From Bacteroidota bacterium (GTDB lineage: Bacteria > Bacteroidota > Bacteroidia > Chitinophagales > Saprospiraceae), in contig PZPC01000001.1 in the NCBI GenBank assembly GCA_003045895.1, forward strand, positions 62,001 through 126,000: a stretch of DNA of 64,000 nt. The letters are read 5' to 3'. Below the pieces are notes generated by a model, which was not told where the DNA came from, did no database searches, and worked only from the letters and a program-made list of their open reading frames with translations. Below are positions 16,501-25,667 of the stretch, piece by piece. The first letter of the stretch is position 1, and each line of letters starts with the position of its first letter. The position numbers and the translations under genes are program-made.

Positions 16501-18237
16501 TTAAGCCAACGAGTACTGTTGTTTGGCACACACGGCCAACCTGGAGCTAAATCCGTGGTAGGTTGGGAGTGCTTCTACCGGGCCCGGATCAACGATCACA
16601 CAGCCGGTATTACAACTGGCGGCCAGCCGTTGCACTTCTTTAAATTGTACTTTATTGAAAGCTTCGTGGGCGTAGTGGTCATTCAGGAAATCAACCAGCG
16701 CGTTGACTTCATTGGCCAAGCCTCTTTCCATATGGATAAAACCGTCGAACACGAAATCGACAAATTCATCAGTGGGCACCTGGCGACCCCGGCCAATTCC
16801 GGCGTAACTGTACCCCAGGGCTTCGATCGTGGCCCGCTTGTACAAATTGCAGGCATCAACCAGGCCGGCTAAATGATGGGCCTGTTTGAGGATTTCCGTT
16901 AGCCCTTCCAGGTAGGTTTTATGGGCGGTGGCGAAGAAAAGGTAGTCGGCCCCCGCTACTGCTGTGGCGAGGTCATTGGTAAAGTATGGGGCTACTTCAA
17001 ATTGCAGGAGGTGCTGATCGTCGGGTTTTACAAAAGGATCGTGCAGCATCACTTCGCAGCCCTTGGCAAGCAACGCTTTGGCCAGTACAATGGATGGCGA
17101 GTTGCGGGTGTCCTCGGAATTGAAACGGTACGCCACACCCATTACGGCTATTTTTTTACCACTGATCGCTCCGAATTGGCGTTCGGCCAGGCGAATCGTT
17201 TCGGCCGGTGATTCGTCGTTGATTTCCCTTGATTTTAAGATCAGGCTTTGGGAAATATCGGCGCCACTTTCAACCCTGCGCCACCACAACAGAATGCCAT
17301 CCTTGGGCAGGCAATGCCCGCCCACCCCAACCATCGGAATCAGGATGCCCCCACTGGGTACCGCGTTGGGGTCGTGGGAAGCATCATCGCTTTGGGCCAG
17401 CTTTTTATTCACCTGGTCCCGCACGGCGTAAAAATCAATATCCTGCTCATCACAGTAGCGTACGATTTCGCTGGAATACGCAATGCGCACGTCCCGGTAG
17501 GCGTTTTCCAGGGTCTTGACAACTTCCGCCGTCATGCTGTTCGTCTCGTGCAGGGTGCCGGCGGTAACAATATGCTGGTAAACGGCTTTGATCATGCGCG
17601 GCGTTTCCGGATGCAAGCCAGCGACCAGTTTGTCGGATTCGGTAACGCGTTCTACTAATCTTCCCGGCATCACCCGGTTGGGGCTGTTGCCCAGCAAAAT
17701 ATCCTCTCCCTCGATCAGACCATAACTTTCGAAGTGGTCTTTCATGAGGGTTGCCATGGAGGAAGGAGCCAACGTCGATTCAAAAACGATGACGGGCACC
17801 TTGTGGGCGGGTTTGTGCAGCAGCGCCTGCGCCAGGGTGGTCAGGCCGCCAAACATAGGCCCGTAATCCGGTTCAAAGCTGTTGGGCTTCTTGTCGGTTT
17901 GGATGCAAACCAGGATGAGGTCCGCGTCGGCCAGTTCCTGGTAGTCGTGCGATGCGTACAACAGGCCATTGGCTACGGCATCGTGGACAATGGTGTCCAA
18001 GCCGGGTTCGATACCACCGATGACGGATTTCCCCGAATTGATAGCAGCTACCTTCCAACCGGAGTTTGCCGAATTGCGCTGAACCACCACCACTTTAGCG
18101 GGCTCGTCCGTACCGATTTTGATCCGTGCGTTAGCCAGTAGCGCAGCCATTGGCATACCTACAATACCGGGGCCAATCACCGCGATCTTTTCTACTTTCC
18201 AGTTGAATGTTTTGTTGTTGTTCAGCCTGATTTCCAT
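16501..18237 (-). CDS. UDP-glucose/GDP-mannose dehydrogenase family (UDP-HexNAc 6-dehydrogenase), C-terminally extended
   Basis: 578-residue NAD-dependent nucleotide-sugar dehydrogenase; the family usually has about 420-450. The Rossmann motif GPGIVGMPMA lies at residues 22-31. The catalytic Cys is C309 in GVGGHCLPKDG. The C-terminal UDP-binding domain contains MGVAYRFNSEDTRNSPS. It oxidises C6 of a UDP-hexosamine to the uronic acid in two NAD-dependent steps, giving the UDP-GlcNAcA used by WlbA. An extra segment of about 100 residues (from about 480) follows the usual end and has no motif I recognise. A UDP-ManNAc dehydrogenase role is the alternative. Confidence 0.85.
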   Translation of the reverse strand: MEIRLNNNKTFNWKVEKIAVIGPGIVGMPMAALLANARIKIGTDEPAKVVVVQRNSANSGWKVAAINSGKSVIGGIEPGLDTIVHDAVANGLLYASHDYQELADADLILVCIQTDKKPNSFEPDYGPMFGGLTTLAQALLHKPAHKVPVIVFESTLAPSSMATLMKDHFESYGLIEGEDILLGNSPNRVMPGRLVERVTESDKLVAGLHPETPRMIKAVYQHIVTAGTLHETNSMTAEVVKTLENAYRDVRIAYSSEIVRYCDEQDIDFYAVRDQVNKKLAQSDDASHDPNAVPSGGILIPMVGVGGHCLPKDGILLWWRRVESGADISQSLILKSREINDESPAETIRLAERQFGAISGKKIAVMGVAYRFNSEDTRNSPSIVLAKALLAKGCEVMLHDPFVKPDDQHLLQFEVAPYFTNDLATAVAGADYLFFATAHKTYLEGLTEILKQAHHLAGLVDACNLYKRATIEALGYSYAGIGRGRQVPTDEFVDFVFDGFIHMERGLANEVNALVDFLNDHYAHEAFNKVQFKEVQRLAASCNTGCVIVDPGPVEALPTYHGFSSRLAVCAKQQYSLA

Positions 18238-18268
18238 ATTGTTAATTAAAAGGTTCAGAAATTGGTGC

Positions 18269-20149
18269 TTAATTATCGATAAACTGCCGGAACCACAGTT
18301 CTACACACAACGCTCCCCAAAGCGTGCGGCCAAAGGCCCGCTCATTGTCAATGAGGTTTTCCAGTTTTTTGGGGTCAAAAATTCCGCGCTCCCGACAGGT
18401 CTTTGACAAAAGGACATCCCGGAAAAACACACCGGCACCGTTCTTTGCCCACAGGTGCAGAGGAACCGGGAATCCCATCTTGTCTTTTCGTTCCATAATG
18501 ACTGGTGGGAGGATGTTTTTGGCCGCTTTCTTCAGGATATATTTCATTTCTCCGCCCTTAAATTTCATCGCGGCTGGCATGGTCGAGATCAGGTCTACAA
18601 TGCGCCGATCCAGTAGTGGTACCCGCGATTCCAACGACACGGCCATACTGACCCGATCTTCTACCTGCAGCAAGCCGGGCAAGCTGCCGAAAAGGTCGAA
18701 GTGGGTCATTTTGTTGAAATAAGAGCGGGTGTCCGGATGATTGAACAATTTACCAAAGCGGGCAAAAATAGCTTGCCGGTCAAACTGCTGCTGAAAATCC
18801 TGGGTGTACACCTCCAGGGCACTTTCGCTGCGGTCAATGAGATGAAAATAGCGCAGGTCCATTTTACCAAAAGCATCCTTTTTCCAAAATTCCCGCATCA
18901 TGGGAATGTACTGGCGCAGGTAGGGGAGGTTGGGCAGAATAGATTGCAAGGATACCAGGTGTTCGCCCTCGTCGTTGGTTTCGTGGATGGCCCCCTTGAG
19001 CGCCTGCTCCAGATAGGCTACGACGTAGCGGGTATAGCCGCCGAAGATCTCGTCGCCGCCCTGGCCTCCGAGGATGACTTTGACGTTTTCCGCAGCCAGT
19101 TTGGATACCATGTACTGGGGGAAAAGCCCCGGACCCACCACGGGTTCATCCAGATGATAAATCAGCTTGGGCAGGGTATCAATAAAATCCGTTTCGGTGG
19201 GGTAGATTTTAAACATCTCGGCCTGACACACCTTGGCAACCACCTCGGCGTAGGGCGTTTCGTCGTAGGCCTGCCCTTCCCGGAAGGCACCGGTAAAAGT
19301 CTTTAACCCTTGCGGAATGTGGCGGGATGCCAGGATGGATACGATACTCGAATCCATGCCGCCGCTCAGGTAGGTACCCAAAGGTACATCACTGCGGAGT
19401 TGGATTTTTACGGCGTCTTCCAGCAGGCGTTGGATTTCGTACACGAAGTACTCGAGCGAATGGTGGTTATCTACTTTGAAATTCGGTTCCCAGTATTTTT
19501 GTAGCCGGGAAGTGTTGTCCTGGAGGTCAATAACCAGAAAATGACCAGGCAGTAATTTCCGGACGCCTTTAAAGAGGGTGTCTTCCTGGAGAATAAACTG
19601 AAAAGTCAGGTATTCATTCAAGGATTCCTGAGCAAGTTCAGCTTTTACTTGGGGGTGAGCCACAATGGCCTTGATTTCTGATGCGAAGATCATTTTCTCC
19701 CCGTCCTCAAAGATGTACAAGGGCTTGATACCGAAATGATCCCGGGCCGCCAGAACGCGCTGCTGGTTGCGGTCGTAGAGCAGGAAGGCGAACATACCGT
19801 TGAGCTGCGAGATCGCTTGCTCTCCGTATTCACGGTACATTTTGAGGATAACCTCCGTGTCAGAATGGGTCTTAAAAACGTGGCCTTTCTGAACCAGTTC
19901 CTGGCGCAATTCCAGGTAGTTGTAGATTTCGCCGTTAAAAATAAGGGTGTACGCTCCGTCGGTCATCGGCTGCTGGCCAGTTGCGAGGTCAATAATAGAC
20001 AACCGCTTGTGGAAGAACCCGATTTTATGATCCAGGTACATGCCCTCATCATCCGGCCCGCGATGATGAAGGGTGTCTCCCATCATCTTCAGTAAATCCG
20101 GCTGAACCGGTACCTGGTTTTTATTGATAATTCCGACGATTCCGCACAT
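18269..20149 (-). CDS. asnB: Asparagine synthase (glutamine-hydrolysing) family amidotransferase
   Basis: 626 residues, typical AsnB length. The mature N-terminus would be Cys2 (MCGIVGII), the nucleophile of class II glutaminases. GLRHRGPD-type residues appear as HHRGPDDEGMY. The synthetase domain has the PP-loop SGGMDSS near residue 260 and GGQGGDEIFGGYTRY near 365. The family makes asparagine from aspartate and glutamine with ATP, but homologues in glycan clusters can amidate uronic acids. Its place between the tyrosine kinase and the uronic-acid dehydrogenase favours sugar amidation or a cluster-specific use. Ordinary asparagine synthesis remains possible. Confidence 0.88.
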   Translation of the reverse strand: MCGIVGIINKNQVPVQPDLLKMMGDTLHHRGPDDEGMYLDHKIGFFHKRLSIIDLATGQQPMTDGAYTLIFNGEIYNYLELRQELVQKGHVFKTHSDTEVILKMYREYGEQAISQLNGMFAFLLYDRNQQRVLAARDHFGIKPLYIFEDGEKMIFASEIKAIVAHPQVKAELAQESLNEYLTFQFILQEDTLFKGVRKLLPGHFLVIDLQDNTSRLQKYWEPNFKVDNHHSLEYFVYEIQRLLEDAVKIQLRSDVPLGTYLSGGMDSSIVSILASRHIPQGLKTFTGAFREGQAYDETPYAEVVAKVCQAEMFKIYPTETDFIDTLPKLIYHLDEPVVGPGLFPQYMVSKLAAENVKVILGGQGGDEIFGGYTRYVVAYLEQALKGAIHETNDEGEHLVSLQSILPNLPYLRQYIPMMREFWKKDAFGKMDLRYFHLIDRSESALEVYTQDFQQQFDRQAIFARFGKLFNHPDTRSYFNKMTHFDLFGSLPGLLQVEDRVSMAVSLESRVPLLDRRIVDLISTMPAAMKFKGGEMKYILKKAAKNILPPVIMERKDKMGFPVPLHLWAKNGAGVFFRDVLLSKTCRERGIFDPKKLENLIDNERAFGRTLWGALCVELWFRQFIDN

Positions 20150-20186
20150 GGGTTTTAGCCTGTTTTAAGTGAGCGCAGGTAATACT

Positions 20187-22616
20187 TTAAAACAACCAAT
20201 TTTTGATCGCCTTTAATCCCAACCCGCTGCGGGCTGTTTCTCTTCCGCCGTATTCGTACCGGTCGTATCCATATTTGAATGATTTACCCACCGCTCCGTT
20301 GAAGAGCAGGTAGACATGCTCCAGGGTCTTGCTGTTTGTAAGCTTATTCAGGTTTTTCAGAAAAGAAAGCTTGGACAACTTCCTTCTTACCACAAATAAA
20401 TTGATAGCTATCAGCGGGCTAATCAATAAATAATCTGACACCAAACCAATGGCTGGGGAGTCAATGATGATATAATCATACTGCGGTTTTAGTTCCTCAA
20501 TCAGTTCGGCATAACGCGCGCTGGACAACATAATTTGGGGGTTATCTTCCTCTTTGCTGGTCATCACCAGGTGCAGATAGGGAATGTCCGGATGGGTGTG
20601 GATGATGGATGCTGCCGCAATTTCCTCATCCAATAGGAATTCGGCAAAATCCTTCTTCCCTTCATTGGCAATGGCTTCCAAATGGCTGGGTTTGCGAAAA
20701 TCCGAATCGATCAGGAGTATTCTTTTACCTGCTTTCGCGAAATGAATACCCAGGTTGATGGCACAAAAAGACTTGCCTTCTCCGGGAATAGTGGAAGTGA
20801 TGCCGATCACATTTTTGGTCTTATCGGGAATCAGGAACTGGATGCTGGCCGTCAGGTCCCGAAAAGATTCTTCTACTTTCCATTCCTTTATTTCCGCAAC
20901 GGACAGGCTGGATTTGGATTCATCCGTAGCAATACTGGCCAGCACGGGCACTTTGCTAAAGGTTTCTAATTCGTGGATATTGTTGATGGTCTCATCCAGC
21001 GAATCATACAGGATAATCCAACCCAACGGGAAGATCATCCCCAGGATAAAGGCCAGCGCCAGGATCAGTTTTTCTTGTGGAGCAATGGGCCCATCGCCCA
21101 TCATCCGTGCGGGGTCCAGTACCTTGGTGTCGGGGATTTCCTCCGCTTTGGCAATCCCCGTTTTGGCCAATTCCTGGCTCAGGTAGTTGAACAGGTTTTC
21201 GTAGAGGGTGCTTTTGCGTTGGTAGTTGAGCAATTGTTTCTCATTATTGGGCAACTGGCTGATAATCCCTTCCTGGTTGGCCATTTGCAGCTCAATGTTT
21301 TGCAGCGTAAACTGGGAAGCCTGCACGAGATTCCTTAAATTCTCCCGGAGCGAATTGGTGCTGTTTTTTATTTGCTGGTTCAATAACTCAACATCTAAGC
21401 TGCGTTGGCCTTTGGTGAATTTTAGGCGGGCTCTTTCTGCGTACAATCGTTTTATTTCCAGGAGGTTGTCGTTCAGCAAGGGGTCGTTTATACCCACCAC
21501 CGAAGGCGCGAGAATTTGGTCAATGGCAGAACTGTCCTGCAGGGTCTGGAGCTGAGACTGGTAATAGCGGATACTAACCTCGAGCTGTGCTTTTCGGGAG
21601 GTCAGATCCTGCACCTGGTTGAGTGCATTGGCGCCGGTTTGGGTCAGATCAATGGCCCGGCTATTGCGGCGGAAATTTTCCAGGCTCCTTTCTGCTATCG
21701 CCAGGGAGTCGGCAATGCTGAACAGCTGTTGGCGAATGAAGTCCTCCTTGTTCTGGGCAATTTCGTCTCTTTCCAGGAGCTGACCTCTAATGTAATTTTG
21801 CACCAGTTTGTCGAGGAAATCAGTTTCTTTAGCAACGATTGTTCCTTTTAAACTTAATTCCAGGATGCTCGCCTGGATGTCGATTTGACTCACTTCCAAA
21901 TTGCTGAGGTAGCTGTCGGTCACATTTTTAAACGAGTATACCTTGAACAATAGCCGCTTATCGCTAAATTCATCCAGGACGACCGGATAAGAAGGCTTGC
22001 GGAGGATGAAAGAGAAATAGCTGTGGCTCAGGGGTTTTCCAAAAGTGCCTGTTTTGGTGTAGTCCAGTGCTTTTTCGATGGTTCTCGACGTGCCGTTAAC
22101 CGGATTGGATAGCTCAAATTTATTGGCCTTAACACGCAGCCGATAGGTCGAATCGGATAAAATAGCTATATAAATAGGGGTGTCAAAGATTTGGGGATGG
22201 CTATAATCGAGTATCACCTCAAAAGGGAAATAACCATAGTATTCCTGCTCTTTATAGTTGGTTTCAGCAAAGTAACCGACGTCAAAATTCAGCGCTTTTA
22301 CCGTCTGCTCAATAAGTCCAAACGATTTTATAACCCCAATTTCGTTAAAGATATTTTTATCCGGCTCCAGCATGCCGACCCCGCCGTCCATGTATTTGCT
22401 CTCGCCCAATTGCCGGCTGGTGCCGGAGGGATCAATCAGTAAAGAGGTGCTTATTTCGTAAACCGGCGTACTCAACTTGATGTAAGCCATGGCAAAGCCC
22501 AGGCAAGTAATAATGCTAATCAAAAACAAATACTTATGCTGGAGTACCTGCTCCAGTAAGCGTTTTAAATTTACTTCCATTCCTTTGGTAATTCCGGGGA
22601 AATCAATCTCGCTCAT
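20187..22616 (-). CDS. Wzc-type polysaccharide co-polymerase / tyrosine autokinase
   Basis: 809-residue inner-membrane protein. An N-terminal Wzz domain is bounded by hydrophobic segments near residues 33-52 and 510-530. The periplasmic part is rich in coiled coil (about 265-480). The cytosolic BY-kinase domain has Walker A STIPGEGKSF (Lys about 615) and Walker A' LLIDSDFRKP. A short Tyr cluster near the C-terminus (FKYGYDRYEYGG) is the likely autophosphorylation site. It should control chain length and couple polymerisation to export with the Wza-like lipoprotein encoded just upstream. Length and order match a full-length fused Wzc rather than split CpsC/CpsD. Confidence 0.92.
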   Translation of the reverse strand: MSEIDFPGITKGMEVNLKRLLEQVLQHKYLFLISIITCLGFAMAYIKLSTPVYEISTSLLIDPSGTSRQLGESKYMDGGVGMLEPDKNIFNEIGVIKSFGLIEQTVKALNFDVGYFAETNYKEQEYYGYFPFEVILDYSHPQIFDTPIYIAILSDSTYRLRVKANKFELSNPVNGTSRTIEKALDYTKTGTFGKPLSHSYFSFILRKPSYPVVLDEFSDKRLLFKVYSFKNVTDSYLSNLEVSQIDIQASILELSLKGTIVAKETDFLDKLVQNYIRGQLLERDEIAQNKEDFIRQQLFSIADSLAIAERSLENFRRNSRAIDLTQTGANALNQVQDLTSRKAQLEVSIRYYQSQLQTLQDSSAIDQILAPSVVGINDPLLNDNLLEIKRLYAERARLKFTKGQRSLDVELLNQQIKNSTNSLRENLRNLVQASQFTLQNIELQMANQEGIISQLPNNEKQLLNYQRKSTLYENLFNYLSQELAKTGIAKAEEIPDTKVLDPARMMGDGPIAPQEKLILALAFILGMIFPLGWIILYDSLDETINNIHELETFSKVPVLASIATDESKSSLSVAEIKEWKVEESFRDLTASIQFLIPDKTKNVIGITSTIPGEGKSFCAINLGIHFAKAGKRILLIDSDFRKPSHLEAIANEGKKDFAEFLLDEEIAAASIIHTHPDIPYLHLVMTSKEEDNPQIMLSSARYAELIEELKPQYDYIIIDSPAIGLVSDYLLISPLIAINLFVVRRKLSKLSFLKNLNKLTNSKTLEHVYLLFNGAVGKSFKYGYDRYEYGGRETARSGLGLKAIKNWLF

Positions 22617-22661
22617 AATGGTATATTTTAAGGAATGCCTGGTTCATAGGGGGAGGGCATT

Positions 22662-23483
22662 TTACCTTCTAACAATAATACTGACAATGACGGCAGCTAA
22701 GGATACTCCTGATATTACGACACCTACTGAGCGCGAACTGACATCGAAGGATTTCGCTTTCAAAGGCTGTACGTAGATCACATCATTCGGTTGCACATAA
22801 TAAAATGGCGTGGCCAGAAAATCGGATCGGTTCAGGTTCAGGTACACACTCTTTACACCCGTATCGGTTTGCCGGATTACCTTCACCTTTCGGCGGTCGC
22901 TGAAGGGCGTGAAATCACCCGCCAGGCTGATGGCCTCCAGGAGGGTGTTTTTTTCGTTGTAGAGGTACTGGACGCCGGGGCGCTGGACTTCACCCATCAG
23001 GGTAACCCGCCGGTTACCCAGCTTGACGTTCGTGGCCGCCAGGCGCAAGTAGGGCTTTAATTCTTCGTCCAGTAAGGTTTGTATCTCCGTGGTCGTCAGC
23101 CCTACCACGGGTATTTCTTCCAGGATGGGGAGTTTGATGAAGCCCGAATCACTCACACTGTAGCTGTTGAAATAAACGGTCGATGGATCGTACTGCAGGC
23201 GGTTAAACCCGTTTTGGTTACCCTGGTTCTGGTTGATAAAGTCGCCGGTACTTCCTTCGAAAGAATTGACTTGGATCACCAACTGGTCATTGGTGCGAAC
23301 TTTATAAGGCTGAAATGCGGGAGTCGGAACCACTTGGGCCATGCTGTCTGGCATGCTGTCTTTGGGCGAGAAATAGAAATCTTCACCATTCAGGGAAATC
23401 AAGTCCCGATGGGACACACAGGACGATCCCAAAAGGATCATGGCCGCCGCGGAAAGTAAAATCATTTTTTTATAAGAGGACAT
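22662..23483 (-). CDS. Wza-like polysaccharide export lipoprotein (SLBB domain)
   Basis: 273 residues. The N-terminus MSSYKKMILLSAAAMILLGSSC is split here as signal peptide plus lipobox LGSSC, so Cys22 should be lipidated. A Poly_export domain starts at FQPYKVRTNDQLVIQV, followed by an SLBB segment around VTLMGEVQRPGVQYL. A C-terminal hydrophobic helix (VGVVISGVSLAAVIVSIIV) is the usual membrane segment of Bacteroidota Wza homologues. It would form the outer-membrane export channel with the Wzc-like kinase. Confidence 0.9.
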   Translation of the reverse strand: MSSYKKMILLSAAAMILLGSSCVSHRDLISLNGEDFYFSPKDSMPDSMAQVVPTPAFQPYKVRTNDQLVIQVNSFEGSTGDFINQNQGNQNGFNRLQYDPSTVYFNSYSVSDSGFIKLPILEEIPVVGLTTTEIQTLLDEELKPYLRLAATNVKLGNRRVTLMGEVQRPGVQYLYNEKNTLLEAISLAGDFTPFSDRRKVKVIRQTDTGVKSVYLNLNRSDFLATPFYYVQPNDVIYVQPLKAKSFDVSSRSVGVVISGVSLAAVIVSIIVRR

Positions 23484-23751
23484 TGGGTTTTAATTTTTGT
23501 TTGGGTATTTAATGGTTGAATTATGATTGTTGAAACGGCTTCGCCGATGATAAGTCGCAAAGACTTAATCTCAAAAAAAGAACCACCTGTTTTGATTCTC
23601 TGAAAATTTTGAGGATTAAGTCAATCAAAAACCAAAACCACACCTCTTTTCAAGGGGAGATAATTTCTGGTTTAGCTTGAATTAAAAAATCGTCAGAGCA
23701 AACTATTTCATTCACGACCGGATCGTTCCGGGTTGGTATGGTGATTTTGAA
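23484..23751 (-). promoter_or_regulatory. 268-nt operon spacer with competing inverted repeats
   Basis: AT-rich gap within the polysaccharide operon, between the initiating transferase and the export lipoprotein. In the minus-strand RNA the segment GACTTAATC (23614-23622 region) can pair perfectly over 9 bp with GATTAAGTC (23562-23570). The latter can instead pair over 6 bp with the next GACTTA (23551-23556) in a tight hairpin with a 5-nt loop. Mutually exclusive pairings are typical of attenuators. I see no U-tract and no gene here, so a regulatory role is only inferred. Confidence 0.35.
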
Positions 23752-25155
23752 TTAAAAAGCATTTTTTCGTGTTTTTTTACCAAATAGGGTTAGCCAAATA
23801 ATTTTCAAATCCAAGCCAAAGCTCCAGTGTTCAATATACCACAGGTCGTGTTTTACCCGTTCCCGCTTCTGTTCATTGGTCTTAGTGGGGCCTCGCCAGC
23901 CATTTACCTGCGCCCAACCGGTAATTCCTGGTAGCACATAATGCCGAACCATGTACTCATTGACAATTCGCCGGAAATCATGCTGTAGAAAAACCCGGTG
24001 TGGCCGCGGGCCCACCACGCTCATGTCGCCCAGCAGGACGTTGATAAACTGGGGTAATTCGTCGATATCGTATTTCCGCATGAATCTCCCTATCGGGGTA
24101 ATCCGTGGATCGTTTTCTACGGTGGATTGCCGACCATTTACCGGGTCGTCGCAAACGGACATCGTTCGGAATTTGTAGCATTTGAACGAGGCGCCTTTTT
24201 TCCCCTTTCTGATTGGGGTGTAGAAGATTGCACCACCGTCTTCCAGATAGATGAAGAGGCCAATGATCAAAAAAACAGGTGCTAGCATAACCAGCACGGC
24301 TAGTGAAAAAGCAAGGTCAAATATCCGCTTGATTACATAGTTCTTGAAGTCGTCCAACGGACTTCTCCGGAGTTGATAAGCGGGATACTCTTCGTAGGCT
24401 TTGGGCTGCCACTTAGTCGCCAGGAAATCGGGTTTGTCCGGAACCAAAGTGACCCGAACCCCATGGTAATCAGCGGTTTCAATGGCGTGGATGACCTCGG
24501 TTTTATTCAGCGAATTGAAGGCGATAAATATTTCATCCACCGGATTGGCCTCCAGCACCAGGGAGAGGTCGTCTACCTGGCCATTCACACCATAGGGGGA
24601 AGGCTGCCGTCGGTGGCCATTGTTGTCCAGCATGCCAATTACCTGGTAGCCCTGATCCCTAACCGTTTCCGCGAAATCGGGCATTTGTCCCCCGGATTTG
24701 TCACTGCCCACAATTAAGACTTTGGCAGCGTCAGCGGTGGTTGTTTGCTGCGGCGAAAACCGGACCCAAAGTTTGAATAAAAGGACATTGAAGAGGTTGA
24801 ATAGAATGATGTGGACGAAAAAAGTCGCCTGAATGAAGAAATTAACCTGGAATAGAAAGCACACCAGCGAAACAAAGGCCAGCAGCATGATGGAATGGGG
24901 GATAATGAGCGCCAGCCGCTTGCGAAAACTATTGTCCAGGTAGCTTTCTGAATTGCCATAGTTGTAAAGAATCACTGCCCAACAGATGTTGAACAGGATA
25001 ACCAGATAGAGGTAGTTTTTCAGAAAAACTTCGTCTCCGGGATGATCAATGGCATAACGAAAGTCAATGAAAAACACGACTAATAAGCTTAGATTAAGCG
25101 CGAAGAACTCCAATAGGACCAGACGAAGAATTCTCTTCCAGTTCTTGTTTTTCAT
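23752..25155 (-). CDS. Polyprenyl glycosylphosphotransferase (WcaJ/WbaP-type initiating sugar transferase)
   Basis: 467 residues. Four N-terminal membrane helices are followed by a nucleotide-binding-like domain (KVLIVGSDKSGGQM). A membrane re-entrant segment (KRIFDLAFSLAVLVMLAP) leads into the C-terminal phosphosugar transferase. That domain carries KCYKFRTMSV, RKYDIDELPQFINVLLGDM split around ELPQ, MSVVGPRPH and PGITGWAQVNG, all signatures of the bacterial sugar transferase family. It transfers a sugar-1-phosphate from a UDP-sugar to undecaprenyl phosphate and so starts repeat-unit assembly. It is the first gene of the operon, preceded by a 500-nt leader. Confidence 0.93.
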   Translation of the reverse strand: MKNKNWKRILRLVLLEFFALNLSLLVVFFIDFRYAIDHPGDEVFLKNYLYLVILFNICWAVILYNYGNSESYLDNSFRKRLALIIPHSIMLLAFVSLVCFLFQVNFFIQATFFVHIILFNLFNVLLFKLWVRFSPQQTTTADAAKVLIVGSDKSGGQMPDFAETVRDQGYQVIGMLDNNGHRRQPSPYGVNGQVDDLSLVLEANPVDEIFIAFNSLNKTEVIHAIETADYHGVRVTLVPDKPDFLATKWQPKAYEEYPAYQLRRSPLDDFKNYVIKRIFDLAFSLAVLVMLAPVFLIIGLFIYLEDGGAIFYTPIRKGKKGASFKCYKFRTMSVCDDPVNGRQSTVENDPRITPIGRFMRKYDIDELPQFINVLLGDMSVVGPRPHRVFLQHDFRRIVNEYMVRHYVLPGITGWAQVNGWRGPTKTNEQKRERVKHDLWYIEHWSFGLDLKIIWLTLFGKKTRKNAF

Positions 25156-25667
25156 AGTGTTTTAAGTGCTTAACTATTGTCCTGAATCCAAGCCTTTAAG
25201 CTCCTTTTAGAAAGCTAATTAAGCTTGATTTTAAAAATGAAAGTTAAGTCGAATGTCAATAAGACATTCGATTGTTAACTACCCGTAAGTTTCAATAAAA
25301 GGGGGATACCAATCACATAGTACCTGCCCGTTTTTCATGGATATGAACTGGCGGTGAAATTGAGAAACGGTTGTGATATGAATGGAAGGGGGGGGGTTAA
25401 GGCAATACACGAAAAAAAGTTACCAAAGTAAATACTAAGGCACTAGTAGGTATACTTAACAAGGGGTGGGGGGGATGTTTTAGAATACAATTATACGAAA
25501 AAAAAAATTAAGTTCACTCAATTTTTGGGTAAAACGACAGATATTTTTTTATAACATAATTACTGTTTTTATTTAATGCCTTTTAAGTTTAGTCTGCAAC
25601 AACTCCTGCTTTTAACTAAAATGTGGGAAGGTTTATTATTTTTTTATGATAATTTTTGAGGCCAGGC
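25156..25667. other. AT-rich intergenic region upstream of the polysaccharide operon
   Basis: About 510 nt without a gene. It lies between the 3' end of the PPTase gene and the first polysaccharide gene, both on the minus strand, so it should hold the operon promoter and leader. It contains homopolymers (a G9 run near 25388, a G7 run near 25468, an A11 run near 25498) and the strong inverted repeat listed separately. I did not find a full TTG/TAnnTTTG promoter match on the minus strand. Confidence 0.6.
25242..25280. promoter_or_regulatory. Interrupted 15-bp inverted repeat in the polysaccharide operon leader
   Basis: Two nested perfect arms, AGTTAA...TTAACT (6 bp) and TCGAATGTC...GACATTCGA (9 bp), surround the loop AATAA. 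They are separated by a small asymmetric bulge (G versus TTG). It lies about 90-125 nt upstream of the first gene of the 25-kb operon. It could be a dyad operator for a dimeric regulator or a stable leader hairpin in the mRNA. There is no following U-tract, so a simple terminator is unlikely. Confidence 0.6.

Noticed and set aside
15089-16531. Longer start for the FAD oxidoreductase with an N-terminal hydrophobic segment
   Set aside because: The added 31 residues overlap the upstream dehydrogenase stop, and the FAD-binding motif normally starts close to the N-terminus.
25388-25510. G9, G7 and A11 runs in the polysaccharide leader as phase-variation tracts
   Set aside because: They are outside any coding frame and I could not place a promoter whose spacing they would alter. 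They may only reflect AT/GC-skewed intergenic DNA.
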